Of a stretch of DNA of 12,922 nucleotides, positions 11,941 to 12,922 are shown one piece after another; position 1 is the stretch's first letter; each line of letters begins with the position of its first letter. This stretch comes from an uncultured Collinsella sp. (GTDB lineage: Bacteria; Actinomycetota; Coriobacteriia; Coriobacteriales; Coriobacteriaceae), in NCBI GenBank assembly GCA_958446785.1, contig CAUCXP010000022.1, positions 1 through 12,922 of the forward strand. Reading direction: 5' to 3'. The notes beneath the pieces were generated by a model. That model was not told the origin of the DNA. It searched no databases and saw nothing but the letters and a program-made list of their open reading frames with translations. The translations under genes were made by a program, and so were the position numbers.

Positions 11941-12705
11941 ATGAAGCAATTGCTCATTCGTGCCGACGATATCGGTTATTCGTATGCCGTTAACCTGGGG
12001 ATTGCCCGCAGTATCAATGAGGGCCTGGTGCGCTCGGCGGGACTTATGCCCAATATGCCCGAGGCCGAGCGTGGCTGGTCGCTCGTGGCGGATGTCGGCA
12101 TTGCGGTGGGTCAGCACACCAACGTGTGCCTGGGCAAGCCGTGTGCCGACCCGGCGCTCATTCCGAGCATGCTCAACGAGAACGGCGAGTTCCATAGCAG
12201 CCGTACCTTCCGCGATCATTTTAAGCGCGGCGAGGAGTTGATAGACTTCGACGAGGCCTGCATCGAGATCCGCGCGCAGCATGACCGCTTTGTCGAGATC
12301 GTGGGCCGCGAGCCCGATTACTTTGAGGCCCATGCCGTCATGAGCAAAAACCTTAACCGAGCGATCTCGGCGGTTGCTCAGGAGCTGGGCCTTAAGGAGC
12401 AAAAGGCGAGCTTCGACCCCGCGGCTGTGGTGCATTGCGGAGATACTGATCTGCGCATGGTGATGCGCTCGATGGAGCCGGGCTACGAGCCCAAAGAGGC
12501 AATCATGCAGACGGTTCGCGAGATGGTGGACGGCGAGACGGTCGTCTTTGTGTGCCATCCGGGCTATCTCGATCGTTTTATCCTGGAGAACAGCTCGCTC
12601 ACGACCGACCGCACCAAGGAAGTCGATGCGCTGATCGACCCCGAGCTTCGCACTTGGCTTGAGTCTCAACCTGATCTTCGCCTGATCGACTACCGCGACC
12701 TGTAA
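11941..12705 (+). CDS. ChbG/YdjC-family carbohydrate deacetylase
   Basis: Metal-dependent deacetylase related to ChbG, which removes an acetyl group from phosphorylated chitobiose or chitotriose. The 254 residues show the family start LLIRADDIGYS (Asp9, Asp10), His59 in GQHTN, His131 in FEAHAV and His206 in VCHPGYLD. The canonical second metal motif is usually HxH; here it reads AHAV, so the second His is absent. ATG 11941 is preceded by GGGGGT at a good distance; an in-frame ATG at 11929 overlaps that site. Its place right after a PTS permease mirrors chb-type operons, although those use a lactose-family PTS. The product would act on the phosphorylated sugar delivered by the permease (inference). 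Confidence 0.88.
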   Translation: MKQLLIRADDIGYSYAVNLGIARSINEGLVRSAGLMPNMPEAERGWSLVADVGIAVGQHTNVCLGKPCADPALIPSMLNENGEFHSSRTFRDHFKRGEELIDFDEACIEIRAQHDRFVEIVGREPDYFEAHAVMSKNLNRAISAVAQELGLKEQKASFDPAAVVHCGDTDLRMVMRSMEPGYEPKEAIMQTVREMVDGETVVFVCHPGYLDRFILENSSLTTDRTKEVDALIDPELRTWLESQPDLRLIDYRDL

Positions 12706-12715
12706 GGACCCAAGT

Positions 12716-12746
12716 CACCACAAAGGGGACAGTCGCCTTTGTGGTG
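12716..12746. repeat. perfect 11-bp inverted repeat after the deacetylase gene
   Basis: CACCACAAAGG (12716-12726) and CCTTTGTGGTG (12736-12746) are perfectly complementary around a 9-nt loop. No T-run follows. It stands directly before a separate strong terminator and may be a dispersed REP-like palindrome. Only one copy is in the window. Confidence 0.6.
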
Positions 12747-12751
12747 GTTCT

Positions 12752-12786
12752 GGCGCCGTTGCCATTATGGCGGCGGCGTCTTTTTT
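12752..12786 (+). terminator. strong rho-independent terminator of the PTS-deacetylase operon
   Basis: The arm starting GGCGCCGTTGCCA (12752) pairs with TGGCGGCGGCGTC (ending 12780), with three G-U pairs and a TTA loop, and is followed directly by six T (12781-12786). It ends the sugar operon. Confidence 0.88.
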
Positions 12787-12844
12787 GTCCGTGCGGCGCG
12801 GTAGAGTGTAAGCGGTTGAAATTTGCGTCCATCGAGGAGCTGCT

Positions 12845-12922
12845 ATGAACGAGATCAAGTGCCCGCATTGTGGCGAAGTTTTTAAGGTCGATGCGTCTGG
12901 CTATGCGGACATCGTCAAGCAA
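12845..12922 (+). CDS. N-terminus of a DUF2130-like protein (cut by window edge)
   Basis: Twenty-six codons are present, beginning MNEIKCPHCGEVFKVD and reading on to IVKQ at the window edge. The CPHCGEVF opening and the ADIVKQ continuation match the start of DUF2130 (COG4487) proteins, which have a short Cys-pair segment, a long coiled coil and a C-terminal domain of unknown function. GAGGAG (12834-12839) lies 5 nt before the ATG. The upstream terminator separates it from the sugar operon. No good promoter is evident in the 58 bp between. Identification rests on a short N-terminal match. Confidence 0.75.
   Translation, partial: MNEIKCPHCGEVFKVDASGYADIVKQ

Noticed and set aside
11860..12669. 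Minus-strand open frame over the deacetylase gene
   Set aside because: Antisense shadow; the plus strand carries the ChbG/YdjC motifs.
12599..12922. Minus-strand frame at the right edge
   Set aside because: It passes through a strong terminator and opposes the DUF2130-like start, which has a good ribosome binding site.

Overview
The window reads as chromosomal DNA of a moderately GC-rich, fermentative, probably anaerobic Gram-positive bacterium. The gene set fits the class Coriobacteriia, perhaps Collinsella: pdxST with a divergent MocR-type regulator, a rubrerythrin, a BglG/LicT-type antiterminator and PTS permease, and mostly clear AGGAG-type ribosome binding sites. The taxon is inferred from gene content and style, not from a marker gene.

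Left part (1-3018): vitamin B6. pdxT (cut by the left edge) and pdxS lie on the minus strand as a tight pair encoding the two-subunit pyridoxal 5'-phosphate synthase. A MocR/PdxR-type regulator (GntR winged helix fused to an aminotransferase fold) is transcribed divergently. A pair of AAGGTCAG direct repeats in the shared 145-bp spacer is the likely operator.

Accessory part (3009-4547): two 119-bp imperfectly palindromic repeats, 96 of 119 positions identical and in the same orientation, flank a lone protein with a DUF559/Vsr-like nuclease signature. Each repeat begins inside the last codons of the preceding gene and supplies its stop codon, so both genes end in -LSE. This is the strongest candidate in the window for an undescribed element. 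A 66-bp inverted repeat lies between the first repeat and the gene.

Middle part (4614-8553): a minus-strand reverse-type rubrerythrin with terminator and promoter; then a two-gene operon for an iron-type alcohol dehydrogenase and a class-3-like aldehyde dehydrogenase, preceded by two GTTGA-N4-TYAAC boxes; then a terminator-like hairpin and two very small ORFs of 59 codons each, one cysteine-rich and one acidic then basic.

Right part (8620-12922): a small calcineurin-like phosphoesterase; then a sugar module with a LicT-like antiterminator (one of its four regulatory histidines is Ser), a leader with tandem palindromes, a -10 box, an RNA antiterminator (RAT)-like hairpin and an overlapping terminator, a PTS EIIBC permease without EIIA, and a ChbG/YdjC-like carbohydrate deacetylase, closed by a strong terminator. 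The first 26 codons of a DUF2130-like protein run off the right edge. Together the last module looks like an inducible uptake and deacetylation route for an N-acetylated, possibly chitobiose-like, sugar.
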